This document shows, piece after piece, positions 35,577 through 44,131 of a DNA stretch of 64,000 bases. Source of the stretch: Variovorax sp. WS11 (lineage in GTDB: Bacteria; Pseudomonadota; Gammaproteobacteria; Burkholderiales; Burkholderiaceae_C); contig NZ_JAAGOW010000001.1 in assembly GCF_010499245.1 (NCBI RefSeq), positions 2,604,001-2,668,000 of the forward strand, read 5' to 3'. The notes below the pieces were generated by a model. That model did no database searches. It was not told the DNA's origin and worked only from the letters and a program-made list of their open reading frames with translations. Made by a program: the position numbers and the translations under genes. Position 1 is the stretch's first letter, and each line of letters begins with the position of its first letter.

Positions 35577-36464
35577 ATGAACTCCGCCCGTCTTTCGCTT
35601 GCCGTCGCCGTGGGCGCACTTTTCCTGACCGGCTGCCAGACCACCGACATGCAGATGGGCAGCCAGAGCGCGAAGACGGTGGCCACCGGCAGCGCCGCCG
35701 GCACCGCCTCGGCCAACGCCAGCGGCTCTCTGGAGCGCTGCGCCTCGCCGCTCGGCACGGTCTCGCTGATCGAGAACCAGTCGGCCGGCTGGTACACCAT
35801 CCTTCGCAACGAATACCGGCTGCCGCCCACCGCCAACCTGCTGCGCCTGCTGGTGCAGCAGTCCAACTGCTTCGTTGTGGTGGAGCGTGGCGCCGCGGGC
35901 ATGAACGCCATGGGGCGTGAGCGCGACCTGATGGCCTCGGGCGAGATGCGCCAGGGCAGCAACTTCGGCCGCGGCCAGATGGTCGCTTCGGACTACGGCC
36001 TGTCGCCCGAGATCGTCTTCAGCAACAGCAATGCCGGCGGCATGGGCGGCGGGCTCGGCGGCTTGGTCGGCGGGCGCTACAGCGGCGTGCTGGCGGCGGT
36101 GGGCGGCAATCTCCAGACCAAGGAAGCCAGCGCGCTGCTGACGCTGATCGACAACCGTTCGGGCGTGCAGGTCGCGGCTTCCGAAGGCAGCGCCTCCAAG
36201 ACCGACTTCGGTGCGTTCGGCTCGGTCTTCGGCAGCGGCGGCGCGGGCGGCCTGGGCGGCTACACCAACACGGCGCAGGGCAAGGTGATCAGCGCCGCCT
36301 TCATGGACGCCTTCAACCAGATGGTCGTCTCGCTGCGCAACTACAAGGCGCAGACGGTGCAGGGCCAGGGCCTGGGCGGCGGTGGCCGGCTGGGCGTCGA
36401 TGGCGGCGCGGCACCTTCGCAGACCTCGGCGCCGGCAGAGCGGGCGCCGGCGCGCCGCAAGTAA
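35577..36464 (+). CDS. CsgG/HfaB-family outer-membrane lipoprotein
   Basis: The 295-residue product has a lipoprotein signal with lipobox LTGC (C20). The CsgG-like domain reads SLIENQSAGWYTILRNEYRLPPTANLLRLLVQQSNCFVVVERG. In place of a tight channel loop there are Gly-rich stretches (GGMGGGLGGLVGGRY, GGAGGLGGY). CsgG proteins form nonameric secretion pores for curli subunits; HfaB-type members anchor holdfasts. No curli subunit or nucleator genes lie nearby, so the partner is unknown. An AT-rich stretch just upstream (35527-35560) probably contains the promoter. Confidence 0.85.
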   Translation: MNSARLSLAVAVGALFLTGCQTTDMQMGSQSAKTVATGSAAGTASANASGSLERCASPLGTVSLIENQSAGWYTILRNEYRLPPTANLLRLLVQQSNCFVVVERGAAGMNAMGRERDLMASGEMRQGSNFGRGQMVASDYGLSPEIVFSNSNAGGMGGGLGGLVGGRYSGVLAAVGGNLQTKEASALLTLIDNRSGVQVAASEGSASKTDFGAFGSVFGSGGAGGLGGYTNTAQGKVISAAFMDAFNQMVVSLRNYKAQTVQGQGLGGGGRLGVDGGAAPSQTSAPAERAPARRK

Positions 36465-36501
36465 TTCGAGAGGGAGCGCCGAAGTTCGGTCGGCGCACAA
36501 G

Positions 36502-36535
36502 AAAGCCCGGCCTCCTTGCGAGCGCCGGGCTTTTT
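36502..36535. terminator. Rho-independent terminator
   Basis: AAAGCCCGGC (36502-36511) pairs with GCCGGGCTTT (36524-36533) over a 12-base loop and is followed by T residues to 36535; the A-rich left side could also serve the minus strand. It separates the CsgG-like gene from the end of the convergent FAD oxidase gene. Confidence 0.9.
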
Positions 36536-36544
36536 CTTGGCGCC

Positions 36545-37969
36545 TCAGAGACTGAAGATCTTCCCCGGATTCATGATGTTCTTCGGATCCAGCGCACGCT
36601 TGATGGTCCGCATCATGTCGATGGCGCCGACGCCGGCCTCGTCGACCAGGAACGCCATCTTGTGCAGGCCCACGCCGTGTTCGCCGGTGCAGGTGCCTTC
36701 GAGCGCCAATGCGCGCGACACCAGCGCGTGGTTGAGCTTCTCGGCGGTCACGCGCTCCTCGGGTGCGTTCGGGTCGAGCAGATAGCCGAAGTGGAAGTTG
36801 CCGTCGCCCACGTGGCCGACGAGGAAGTAGGGGATGCCGCTGTCATCGGCCTCCGCCACCGATTCGAGCAGGCAGTCCGCGAGCCGCGAGATCGGCACGC
36901 AAGTGTCGGTGGAGATCACGCGGCAGCCCGGGCGCGATTGCACCGCCGCGAAGTAGCTGTTGTGCCGCGCGGTCCACAGCCGCGTTCGCTCCTCCGGCGT
37001 GCTGGCCCATTCGAAGGCCTTGCCGCCATGGCCGCTGGCCAGCTCCTGCACCGTCTCGGCCTGTTCCTTGACGCCGGCCGGCGAGCCGTGGAACTCCATC
37101 AGCAGCATCGGCTCCTCGCGCAGCGCCAGCTTGGAATAGGCGTTCACCATGCGCACCGTGTTGACGTCGATCAGTTCCACGCGCGCGATCGGCACGCCCA
37201 GCTGGATGATCTCGATGGTGGTGCGCACCGCGGCCTCGATGCTCGGGAAGGAGCAGATCGCGGCCGACACCGCCTCGGGCAGCGGATAGAGACGCAGAGT
37301 GATCTCGGTCACCACGCCCAGCGTGCCTTCGCTGCCCACGATGAGGCGGGTGAGATCGTAGCCGGCCGATGACTTCTTCGCGCGCGTGCCGGTGCGGATC
37401 ACCTCGCCGCTCGCGGTGACCACCTCGAGCGCCAGCACGTTCTCGCGCATGGTGCCGTAGCGCACCGCGTTCGTGCCGCTCGCGCGCGTGGCCGTCATGC
37501 CGCCGATCGAGGCATCGGCACCGGGGTCGATGGGGAAGAACAGGCCCGTGCTCTTGATCTCCTCGTTGAGCTGCTTGCGCGTGACGCCGGGCTCCACCGT
37601 GACCGTGAGGTCTTCGGCATTGACCGAGAGCACGCGGTTCATGCGGCTCACGTCGATGCTGATGCCGCCCTGTACCGCCAGCAGATGGCCTTCGAGCGAG
37701 GAGCCGACGCCGAAGGGGATCACCGGCACGCTGTGCTCGCTCGCGAGCTTCACCGCATCGGCCACGTCCTGCGTGGTCTCGGCGAAGACCACGGCCGCGG
37801 GGGGCGGCGCGTCGAACGAAGACTCGTCGCGCCCGTGCTGCGTGCGCACCGCGAGCGCCGTGGAACAGTTGTCGCCGAAGCGGGCCTTCAAGGCCTCGAT
37901 CAAGGCGTCGGGCACCTCGCGCAGCGCGATGGCAGGGGTGAGCTGGGAGAGGGCGGTGGGCGCGTTCAT
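36545..37969 (-). CDS. FAD-linked oxidase (GlcD/D-lactate dehydrogenase-like)
   Basis: The 474-residue flavoprotein has the PCMH-type FAD domain with PVIPFGVGSSLEGHLLAVQGG and FFPIDPGADASIGGM. The C-terminal domain carries metal/substrate residues in FLVGHVGDGNFHFGY and GTCTGEHGVG, ending DPKNIMNPGKIF. This set matches D-lactate, glycolate or D-2-hydroxyacid dehydrogenases of the GlcD family. The exact substrate is not decided by sequence. It is divergent from the cobalamin adenosyltransferase gene, 58 bases away. Confidence 0.92.
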   Translation of the reverse strand: MNAPTALSQLTPAIALREVPDALIEALKARFGDNCSTALAVRTQHGRDESSFDAPPPAAVVFAETTQDVADAVKLASEHSVPVIPFGVGSSLEGHLLAVQGGISIDVSRMNRVLSVNAEDLTVTVEPGVTRKQLNEEIKSTGLFFPIDPGADASIGGMTATRASGTNAVRYGTMRENVLALEVVTASGEVIRTGTRAKKSSAGYDLTRLIVGSEGTLGVVTEITLRLYPLPEAVSAAICSFPSIEAAVRTTIEIIQLGVPIARVELIDVNTVRMVNAYSKLALREEPMLLMEFHGSPAGVKEQAETVQELASGHGGKAFEWASTPEERTRLWTARHNSYFAAVQSRPGCRVISTDTCVPISRLADCLLESVAEADDSGIPYFLVGHVGDGNFHFGYLLDPNAPEERVTAEKLNHALVSRALALEGTCTGEHGVGLHKMAFLVDEAGVGAIDMMRTIKRALDPKNIMNPGKIFSL

Positions 37970-38027
37970 CGGCGGGTCTCCTGAGGGGGCTACCATTCTA
38001 CGAACCACCTTCCACGAAGACACCCAC

Positions 38028-38603
38028 ATGGGCAACCGACTCACACAGATCGCCACGCGCACCGGCGACGACGGCACCACCGGCCTCGGCGACAACACGC
38101 GCGTGCCCAAGGACCACCTGCGCGTGCACGCGATGGGCGAGGTGGACGAGCTCAACTCGCATATCGGCCTGCTGCTGTGCGAGCCGATGCCGGCACCGGT
38201 GCGCGAGCTGCTGGTCGACGTGCAGCACCAGCTCTTCAACCTGGGCGGCGAGCTCTCGATGCCTGGCTACACGCTGTTGAAGGGCGAGGCGCTGCTGCAG
38301 CTGGACAACGCGCTGGCCGAGCACAATGCCGCGCTGCCGCGGCTCGCCGAGTTCATCCTGCCGGCCGGCACCCGCGCGGCTGCGCAGGCCCATGTGTGCC
38401 GCACCGTCGCCCGGCGTGCCGAGCGTGCGCTCGTCGCGCTCGGTGCCGAGGCCGAGCTCAACGACGCGCCGCGCCAGTACCTCAACCGCCTGAGCGACCT
38501 GCTGTTCGTCCTGGCGCGCGTGCTGAACCGCGTGGATGGCGGCGACGACGTGTACTGGAAGAGCGAACGGATGGCACGCGCCGCCGCCGCTGACGACCAA
38601 TGA
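38028..38603 (+). CDS. Cob(I)alamin adenosyltransferase, PduO/MMAB type
   Basis: The 191-residue protein has the ATP-binding N-terminal loop TRTGDDGTTGLGDNTRVPKD. It also carries AMGEVDELNSHIGLLL and RAERALVALGAEAELNDAPRQYLNRLSDLLFVLAR, all PduO-type motifs. It converts cob(I)alamin to adenosylcobalamin, for mutases such as methylmalonyl-CoA mutase. No B12-dependent enzyme is adjacent and I see no cobalamin riboswitch upstream. Confidence 0.95.
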   Translation: MGNRLTQIATRTGDDGTTGLGDNTRVPKDHLRVHAMGEVDELNSHIGLLLCEPMPAPVRELLVDVQHQLFNLGGELSMPGYTLLKGEALLQLDNALAEHNAALPRLAEFILPAGTRAAAQAHVCRTVARRAERALVALGAEAELNDAPRQYLNRLSDLLFVLARVLNRVDGGDDVYWKSERMARAAAADDQ

Positions 38604-38629
38604 AACACCCGATTCGAGGAGACCGACTC

Positions 38630-38983
38630 ATGACCATCAAGCCCCTCTCATGCGCCTGCGCCGCCGCACTCGCGGCTTGCCTGACGCTGCCGGTGGCGGC
38701 ATCCGCGCAGAACGCGAACGATCCGCCCACGGCGCAGCGCGCCCACACGCTCAAGTCGCCGCCGCAGAACAACAAGGTGCTCGGCGGCATCCAGCGGGGC
38801 AGCGATGCCGCTGGCCGCAGCATCGACCACGCCGACTCGGCGACGCGCCGGGGCGTCAGCAATACCTCCGAGCGTGCGAGCAGGCCGATCCGCAACTTCG
38901 GCGAATCGTTGGGCCGCAAGCTGCCCGGGGGGCACGGCCGCAGTGCGCCGCCTTCCGTGGGCCCGCAGGGCAGCGCGCCCTGA
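38630..38983 (+). CDS. Small exported hypothetical protein
   Basis: The 117-residue product has a signal sequence (LSCACAAALAACLTLPVAASAQ). The run contains both a lipobox-like LAAC (Cys17) and a signal-peptidase I site ASAQ, so lipoprotein status is undecided. The mature part is polar with repeated Ser/Arg/Gly and no known domain. The ATG at 38630 is chosen because GAGGAG lies 8 bases upstream; an ATG at 38600 overlaps the previous stop. Function unknown. Confidence 0.7.
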   Translation: MTIKPLSCACAAALAACLTLPVAASAQNANDPPTAQRAHTLKSPPQNNKVLGGIQRGSDAAGRSIDHADSATRRGVSNTSERASRPIRNFGESLGRKLPGGHGRSAPPSVGPQGSAP

Positions 38984-39108
38984 GACGCTCCCGCGGCGAG
39001 TCTTTACCCGCGCTTACACCCTTCATGCCCGCCACATCGGCGGCGCGCCGCGGCGATACATGGGCTTTCCATACTGCACCCATGTTCCAACGCACTGAAG
39101 GAGTCGCA

Positions 39109-39513
39109 ATGAACAAGCGCAGCAGGATTCGTACAAGCGTCGTCGCCGCCATGCTGGCCCTCGGCATGGCCGGAAGCGCGCTGGCGCAGGACGACGGGCA
39201 CGGACATCGCGACCGCTACAGCCGTCACGACCAGGACGGCCCTCGCTACTCGCAGCGGTACGACCGCGACCACGACCGGCGCGGACATTGGGAAGCACGG
39301 GACGACCATCGCCGCTGGGACGAGCACCGCGCCTGGCGTCGCGGCGGCTATCTGCCGCCGGTCTACCGCGGCCACTATCAGGAGGTGGGCGACTGGCGCA
39401 CCCACAGGCTGCAGGCGCCGCCCAGCGGCTACCACTGGGTGAGCGCGAACGGCGACTTCGTGCTGGCGGCGATCGCGACCGGGCTGATCGCCCAGATCAT
39501 CGCGTCGAACTAA
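39109..39513 (+). CDS. RcnB-family periplasmic protein
   Basis: The 134-residue protein has a signal peptide ending ALAQD and a His/Asp/Arg-rich middle (DDGHGHRDRYSRHDQDG). The RcnB-like tail reads LQAPPSGYHWVSANGDFVLAAIATGLIAQII. In E. coli RcnB is a periplasmic partner in nickel/cobalt homeostasis; many betaproteobacterial members are uncharacterised. GAAGGAG stands just before the ATG. The His-rich segment could bind metal, which is inference. Confidence 0.85.
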   Translation: MNKRSRIRTSVVAAMLALGMAGSALAQDDGHGHRDRYSRHDQDGPRYSQRYDRDHDRRGHWEARDDHRRWDEHRAWRRGGYLPPVYRGHYQEVGDWRTHRLQAPPSGYHWVSANGDFVLAAIATGLIAQIIASN

Positions 39514-39522
39514 CCGAGGGGA

Positions 39523-39831
39523 TCAGGCGGTGGTTGCGGCCGTCTGGGCGCACACGTTGCTTCCAGTGATGGTCAGGCGCAGCCCGCCGCCATGCCATTC
39601 GAGCCAGTTCAGCGCCACGTAGGCTTCGATGTCGGCATCGGCGATCTGGTCGGCCTGGCGCTGCTTCAACAGGGTGACCGTGGCGGGCAGGGCCTGCCTC
39701 AGCCGCTCCCGCGCCTCGTCGGCCGCCGCGGAGGCGGGGTTGCGCGTGGGAAGAGAAGTCGATGCCTTGGCCAAAATCGCTCCGATCGCAGACGAAAGAG
39801 ACCAATGTACGCTTCCTGCAAGCGCCGTCAC
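39523..39831 (-). CDS. Small hypothetical protein
   Basis: This open frame of 102 codons starts at a GTG (39831) with AAAAGG upstream; a TTG further in (ILAKAST) is an alternative. The C-terminal half (LLKQRQADQIADADIEAYVALNWLEWHGG) reads like an ordered helical domain with acidic and aromatic residues. The N-terminal third is less convincing. It is convergent with the RcnB-like gene. No known domain was recognised. Confidence 0.5.
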   Translation of the reverse strand: MTALAGSVHWSLSSAIGAILAKASTSLPTRNPASAAADEARERLRQALPATVTLLKQRQADQIADADIEAYVALNWLEWHGGGLRLTITGSNVCAQTAATTA

Positions 39832-39886
39832 GGACCTTTTTCGCGAAATGGCCGGCAGCGGGCGCCGCCCGGCATCGACGGCGCCC

Positions 39887-40378
39887 CTACTTGCGCGGCG
39901 TCTTCAGCAGCTTGCTGACCTCGTCCACGTTGGAGCGGATGCGCTGGCTCACGATGTCGAAGGCCTCGGCCTGCGACTTGGCCGCCAGCTCCGACAGCTC
40001 CCGGATGTCGTCCAGCGCCTGCTTGAAGGCGGCCTTGCCCATGGCGTCGAGCTTGGCGAGGTTCTCGCGCGGCTCGGCGGGCGACATGCCCTTCACCGTG
40101 CCCTGCCAGTCGACGATCGAGGCCTTGAGCATCTCGGTCTGGCGCGCCACTACGGCCTGCAGCCCCTGGTAGGAGCGCTCGTTGGCCTCCATCAGCGCCT
40201 GCAGGTCCTTGCGCCCGCTCTCGACGATGGTGCTGGCCGCGCCGGCCAGCGGGAGATTCTGCAGGCGTTCGGCCATGCCCTTGAGCGGCTTGACGAAGGC
40301 CTCCTGCACATCGTCCGCGACCGTCGGCCGCGCCTTTTTGGCGCCGGCTGTGCTGCTCGTCTTGCTGCTTGTTGCCAT
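39887..40378 (-). CDS. Phasin family protein
   Basis: The 163-residue product has a basic Lys/Ser/Thr-rich N-terminus and long amphipathic helices (LQALMEANERSYQGLQAVVARQTEMLKA, AEAFDIVSQRIRSNVDEVSKLL), the phasin pattern. Phasins coat polyhydroxyalkanoate granules and set their size. No PHA synthase genes are in this window. Its start lies 93 bases from the TetR operator at 40471-40492, so it might share that control. Confidence 0.85.
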   Translation of the reverse strand: MATSSKTSSTAGAKKARPTVADDVQEAFVKPLKGMAERLQNLPLAGAASTIVESGRKDLQALMEANERSYQGLQAVVARQTEMLKASIVDWQGTVKGMSPAEPRENLAKLDAMGKAAFKQALDDIRELSELAAKSQAEAFDIVSQRIRSNVDEVSKLLKTPRK

Positions 40379-40470
40379 GCTTCACTCCGGGTTGTGGTTG
40401 GAGCCGCCACGATACGCCCACACCCCGGCTGGATGGAAGTCGCAAACGCCCCAATTCTTCTTGTCTTGCA

Positions 40471-40492
40471 ATTTCGCACGCATGTGCTAAAT
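40471..40492. promoter_or_regulatory. TetR operator copy 1
   Basis: ATTTCGCAC (40471-40479) and GTGCTAAAT (40484-40492) form a near-perfect dyad around GCAT, eight bases before the TetR start codon. The same half-site recurs at 41144-41165 after the TetR gene. It suggests autoregulation and possible control of the divergent phasin. Confidence 0.85.
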
Positions 40493-40500
40493 TTGGCCGC

Positions 40501-41103
40501 ATGGACGCCAAGACCCAGAAGAGCGAGCTGACCCGCACGGCCATCGTCGGCGCGGCGATGGACCTCGCCGCCGCGGAGGGCCTGGACGCCATCACGCTGC
40601 AGACCGTCGCCACGCGCCTGGGCTTGTCGAAGAGCGGGGTGTTCTCCCGCGTCGGCTCGCGCGAGGCGCTGCAGAAGGCCGTGATCGAGGAGTTCGGCCG
40701 CCGCTTCCTGGCCGACGTCTTCGTGCCCGCGATGCAGAAGCCCAAGGGCCTGGCGCGGCTGGACGAGATCGTCGCGCGCTGGATCGTGCGCACCCGCGAC
40801 GTGGAGACTGAGACCGGCTGCATCTATACCGCCGGCGCCTTCGAGTTCGACGACCGCGAGGGCGAGTTGCGCGACCTGCTGGTGGAGGAGGTCACGCGCT
40901 GGCGCGCCGCCCTGCGCCGTACCGTGCTGCAGGCCATCGAGACCGGTGAGCTGCGGGCCGACACCGATCCTGCGCAACTCGTGAGCGAGATCAACGGCCT
41001 GATCATGTCCTTGCTGCACGACGCACGCTTCCTGCGAGACACGCGCGCCGCCGACCGCGCTCAACTCACCTGGCAGCGGCTGCTGGCCAGTTACCGCGCC
41101 TGA
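40501..41103 (+). CDS. TetR/AcrR-family regulator
   Basis: The 200-residue protein has an N-terminal DNA-binding domain (TRTAIVGAAMDLAAAEGLDAITLQTVATRLGLSKSGVFSRVGSREALQKAVIEEFG). A C-terminal ligand-binding part follows with RTRDVETETGCIYTAGAFEFDDREGELRD, a pattern like TetR C-33 members. Its start is 8 bases from operator 1. The downstream small-protein and hydrolase genes have operator 2, so it probably represses both itself and them. The inducer is unknown. Confidence 0.93.
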   Translation: MDAKTQKSELTRTAIVGAAMDLAAAEGLDAITLQTVATRLGLSKSGVFSRVGSREALQKAVIEEFGRRFLADVFVPAMQKPKGLARLDEIVARWIVRTRDVETETGCIYTAGAFEFDDREGELRDLLVEEVTRWRAALRRTVLQAIETGELRADTDPAQLVSEINGLIMSLLHDARFLRDTRAADRAQLTWQRLLASYRA

Positions 41104-41143
41104 AACCAATGCCTGCCGCCGCCCTTGCCCTTCGCTCATTCAC

Positions 41144-41165
41144 ATTTCGCACAATCGTGCGATAA
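41144..41165. promoter_or_regulatory. TetR operator copy 2
   Basis: ATTTCGCAC (41144-41152), AATC, GTGCGATAA (41157-41165) repeats the half-sites of operator 1. It overlaps the start of the ribosome binding site AAAGGAG (41164-41170) of the 37-residue protein gene. Confidence 0.85.
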
Positions 41166-41176
41166 AGGAGAAAACC

Positions 41177-41290
41177 ATGTTGATCGCTCTCTTGTTCCTC
41201 GGCGCCTGCCTCGTCGGCCTCGGCCTGCGTTCGGCCGCCGACACGCTCCGTAGCCTTCCCCAAAGCAACGAAGACTGGGTCTGGTACTGA
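41177..41290 (+). CDS. 37-residue small membrane protein under TetR operator
   Basis: The frame reads MLIALLFLGACLVGLGLRSA, then a polar tail ending NEDWVWY, 37 codons and a TGA. It is preceded by a strong AAAGGAG 6-7 bases from the ATG. It has one transmembrane helix and an aromatic C-terminus. It lies directly after operator 2 and 17 bases before the alpha/beta hydrolase, so it is the first gene of the controlled unit. No family recognised; function unknown. Confidence 0.75.
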   Translation: MLIALLFLGACLVGLGLRSAADTLRSLPQSNEDWVWY

Positions 41291-41307
41291 ACAACAAGGA
41301 ACCCGCC

Positions 41308-42216
41308 ATGACGACTGCCACGTCCACCGCCGCCCCCTCTGCCGCGGCCTCCAACTACTACGGTGCCAGCCCCTGGATGCGTGCCCTGCGCCTGGCTCTC
41401 GGCGCATCGCAGCGGGCCTGGCCGGCGCTCGGCGTGCGCGCGGCCTACCGCCTGTTCGGCACGCCGCTGCCGCTCAAGTGGCTGAACCGCCGCCATGGCC
41501 CCGAGGCCGGATGGCAGCGCGAAGCCTGGGCCTTCGAGAACGCCGACCTGGGCCTCTACACGCCGGACGCGGCCTCGCCCGAGGCGCCGCGCGTGCTGCT
41601 GGTGCACGGCTGGGGCGGCCACGCGGGCCAGATGCTGCCGCTGGCGCAGGCCCTGGCGGGCGCCGGCTTCGCCCCGCTGCTGCTGGAGATGCCGGCCCAT
41701 GGCAGAAGCGCCGGGACGGTGAGCAACCTGCCGCAGTTCGCGCGGGCCATCGACTACGTGGCGGCCCGGCTGGCACTGGAGGGCACGGCGCTCAAGGCGA
41801 TCGCGGCGCACTCGCTGGGCGCCAACGCCCTGGCCTACGCCGCCAGCCGCGGCCTGCGCGCGGAACGCCTGGTGCTGCTGGCGCCGCCCGCATCGCCGCA
41901 TGCGTTCACCCGCTACTTCGCCCATGTGTTCGGCCTCAGCGAGCGCACGCGGGCTGCCATGCAGCACCGCATCGAGGCGCGCGAGGGCATCCTGATGCCG
42001 CTGCTGGAGCCCGCCGCCGTCGGTCCGCGCATCGCCCAGCCCACGCTGGTGGTGCATGACCAGGGCGATCGCGTGAATCGCTTCGCCGACGGCGTGGCCT
42101 ACCGCGACGCGATCGCCGGTGCAGAGCTGGTCGCGACGCAGGACCTGGGCCACCGCCGCATCCTGAGGGAGCCCTCGGTGCTGCAGCAGGTGGCCGCCTT
42201 CATCTCGAAGGCTTGA
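41308..42216 (+). CDS. Alpha/beta hydrolase
   Basis: The 302-residue protein has LLVHGWGGHAGQM (oxyanion region, near 97-110) and nucleophile S169 in AAHSLGAN. An Asp lies in VVHDQGDR and the final His in QDLGHRRI. It is a soluble serine hydrolase with no signal peptide; an N-terminal part rich in basic aromatic residues may bind membranes. It is in a unit with the TetR-controlled small protein. The substrate is unknown; ester or acyl-lipid hydrolysis is plausible. Confidence 0.9.
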   Translation: MTTATSTAAPSAAASNYYGASPWMRALRLALGASQRAWPALGVRAAYRLFGTPLPLKWLNRRHGPEAGWQREAWAFENADLGLYTPDAASPEAPRVLLVHGWGGHAGQMLPLAQALAGAGFAPLLLEMPAHGRSAGTVSNLPQFARAIDYVAARLALEGTALKAIAAHSLGANALAYAASRGLRAERLVLLAPPASPHAFTRYFAHVFGLSERTRAAMQHRIEAREGILMPLLEPAAVGPRIAQPTLVVHDQGDRVNRFADGVAYRDAIAGAELVATQDLGHRRILREPSVLQQVAAFISKA

Positions 42217-42226
42217 CCGGGGCCGC

Positions 42227-42505
42227 TCAGCGCGTTGCGAGCGCGGTCCCGTCCGGGAGCTCGATCTTCACCTCGAGCACCTCGAGGTTGTCCTGCTTCT
42301 CCAGGTGGACCTTGATGTCGTCGGCATTGATCGACACGTACTTGGAGATCACCGCGATCAGCTCGCGCTGCAGCTCCGGCAGGTAGTCGGGCCGGCGCTT
42401 GCCGCTCAGGCTGCTGCGCTCGTGCGCGAGGATGATCTGCAGCCGCTCCTTGGCGACGGCTGCCGTCTTCTTCTTTTCGCCCAACAGGAACGAGAGGAAA
42501 GACAT
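42227..42505 (-). CDS. minE: Cell division topological specificity factor MinE
   Basis: The 92-residue protein starts [22 protein letters not shown], the membrane-targeting helix of Min[12 protein letters not shown] contacts MinD and a C-terminal topological domain follows ([26 protein letters not shown]). It drives MinCD pole-to-pole oscillation. It ends the minCDE run, 3 bases after minD. Confidence 0.97.
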   Translation of the reverse strand: MSFLSFLLGEKKKTAAVAKERLQIILAHERSSLSGKRRPDYLPELQRELIAVISKYVSINADDIKVHLEKQDNLEVLEVKIELPDGTALATR

Positions 42506-42508
42506 CCC

Positions 42509-43324
42509 TTACCTCCCCCCGAAGAAGCGCTTGAAGAAGCTGGGCTTCTCGGCGTCGACGAAGCGCATCGGCTTGTCCTCGCCGAGGAAGCGCGCGATCA
42601 CGTCGGCGTAGGCCTGCGCCACGATGCTCTCCTGGTCGTGAATCACCGGGATGCCCTGGTTGGAGGCTTGCAGCACGCTCTCCGATTCCGGGATCACGCC
42701 GATCAGCTTGATGCGCAGGATGTCCTGGATGTCCTCCAGCGACAGCATCTGGCCGCCTGCCACCCGGTTCGGGTTGTAGCGCGTGATCAGCAGGTGCTCC
42801 TTGATCGGCTCGCCGCCTTCCTTGGCGCGCTTGGTCTTGGAGCCCAGCATGCCGAGGATGCGGTCCGAGTCGCGCACCGAGGAGACCTCGGGGTTGGTCA
42901 CGATCAGCGCCTCGTCGGCGAAGTGCATCGCCATCAGCGCGCCGGTCTCGATGCCCGCGGGCGAGTCGCAGACGATGTAGTCGAAGCCCTGCTCGGCCAG
43001 CTCCTTCAGGATCTTCTCGACGCCCTCCTGCTTCAGCGCATCCTTGTCGCGCGTCTGCGAGGCGGCCAGCACGAACAGGTTGTCGCTCTGCTTGTCCTTG
43101 ATCAGCGCCTGGCTCAGGTTGGCCTCGCCCTGGATCACGTTGATCAGGTCGTAGACCACGCGCCGTTCGCAGCCCATGATCAAGTCCAGGTTGCGCAGGC
43201 CGACGTCGAAGTCGATCACGGCCGTCTTCTTGCCCGCCAGCGCGAGCCCCGATGCAAAGCTCGCGCTCGTCGTCGTCTTGCCGACGCCGCCCTTGCCCGA
43301 GGTCACCACCACAATCTTGGCCAT
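42509..43324 (-). CDS. minD: Septum site-determining ATPase MinD
   Basis: The 271-residue ATPase has deviant Walker A GKGGVGKTT (10-18), KKTAVIDFDVGLRNLD, DYIVCDSPAGIE and a C-terminal amphipathic membrane-binding helix (PSFFKRFFGG). It recruits MinC to the membrane and is released by MinE. It is between minC and minE, the standard order. Confidence 0.97.
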   Translation of the reverse strand: MAKIVVVTSGKGGVGKTTTSASFASGLALAGKKTAVIDFDVGLRNLDLIMGCERRVVYDLINVIQGEANLSQALIKDKQSDNLFVLAASQTRDKDALKQEGVEKILKELAEQGFDYIVCDSPAGIETGALMAMHFADEALIVTNPEVSSVRDSDRILGMLGSKTKRAKEGGEPIKEHLLITRYNPNRVAGGQMLSLEDIQDILRIKLIGVIPESESVLQASNQGIPVIHDQESIVAQAYADVIARFLGEDKPMRFVDAEKPSFFKRFFGGR

Positions 43325-43375
43325 TCCAGTCCTTCTCTTCTGTTTCGTTTGTTCAGGTGTGCGAGCCGATGCGCG

Positions 43376-44131
43376 TCACTCGATCGCGCTCATCACGATC
43401 TTTTTTCCATCCAGCGAGATCTGTGCCGGCTTGCCCGCGATATCCGCGGGCAGCGCGACTTCCGCGGTGCGGTAGATGCCCGCGATCGCGACCAGCTGCG
43501 CTTCCATGCAGGTGGTGTAGATGCGCGCCTCGGTATTGCCGCGCGCGCCGGCGATCGCCTTGCCGCGAAGCGGCGCGTAGACGTGCACGTTGCCGTCCGC
43601 GATCACCTCGGCGCCGAAGCTCACCACCGCGGTCACCACCACGTCGCCGCCGCGCGCATAGACCTGCTGGCCCGAGCGCAGCGGCTTGTCGATCACCAGC
43701 GTGCCGTTGGCCGGCACCGGCACCTCGCGCACGATCTGGGGTTGCGGGGGTTCGGCCGCCGGCGAGGGCGGCCGCGGGCTGGGCGCCGGCGGCACCGGCA
43801 TCGCCGTCACCGACAGGCCGGCGGCCCGCGCCGCGAGGTTCTGCGGATCGCTGCCGCCGCGCACCGCGATCGGCTGCGTCTGGTGGCGCGCTAGCAGGGC
43901 GCGCAGCGCGGCGAAATCGATGCCCGGCCCCGCATCGCCCTGCGGGAGCTGCGAGAGGTCGATGACCACCGGCTCCTGGTCGAAGAAATCGGGGGAATCG
44001 GCGAGCTGAAGATCCAGCGCCTCGGCCAGCACGCCCAGGTCCGTGGTCTTGAGGATCACGGCAATCAGCGGCAGCGTCGCGCTCTTGAATTCGAAAACCG
44101 CTCGGGTGCGCGCGGCGGATGCGTCGGCCAT
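43376..44131 (-). CDS. minC: Septum site-determining protein MinC
   Basis: The 251-residue FtsZ inhibitor has an N-terminal domain (ADASAARTRAVFEFKSATLPLIAVIL) and a linker rich in Pro/Ala (near 130-150). The C-terminal right-handed beta-helix domain reads VYARGGDVVVTAVVSFGAEVIADGNVHVYAPLRGKAIAG. The 51-base gap to minD is longer than that from minD to minE. No strong promoter is obvious in 44132-44351. Confidence 0.97.
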   Translation of the reverse strand: MADASAARTRAVFEFKSATLPLIAVILKTTDLGVLAEALDLQLADSPDFFDQEPVVIDLSQLPQGDAGPGIDFAALRALLARHQTQPIAVRGGSDPQNLAARAAGLSVTAMPVPPAPSPRPPSPAAEPPQPQIVREVPVPANGTLVIDKPLRSGQQVYARGGDVVVTAVVSFGAEVIADGNVHVYAPLRGKAIAGARGNTEARIYTTCMEAQLVAIAGIYRTAEVALPADIAGKPAQISLDGKKIVMSAIE

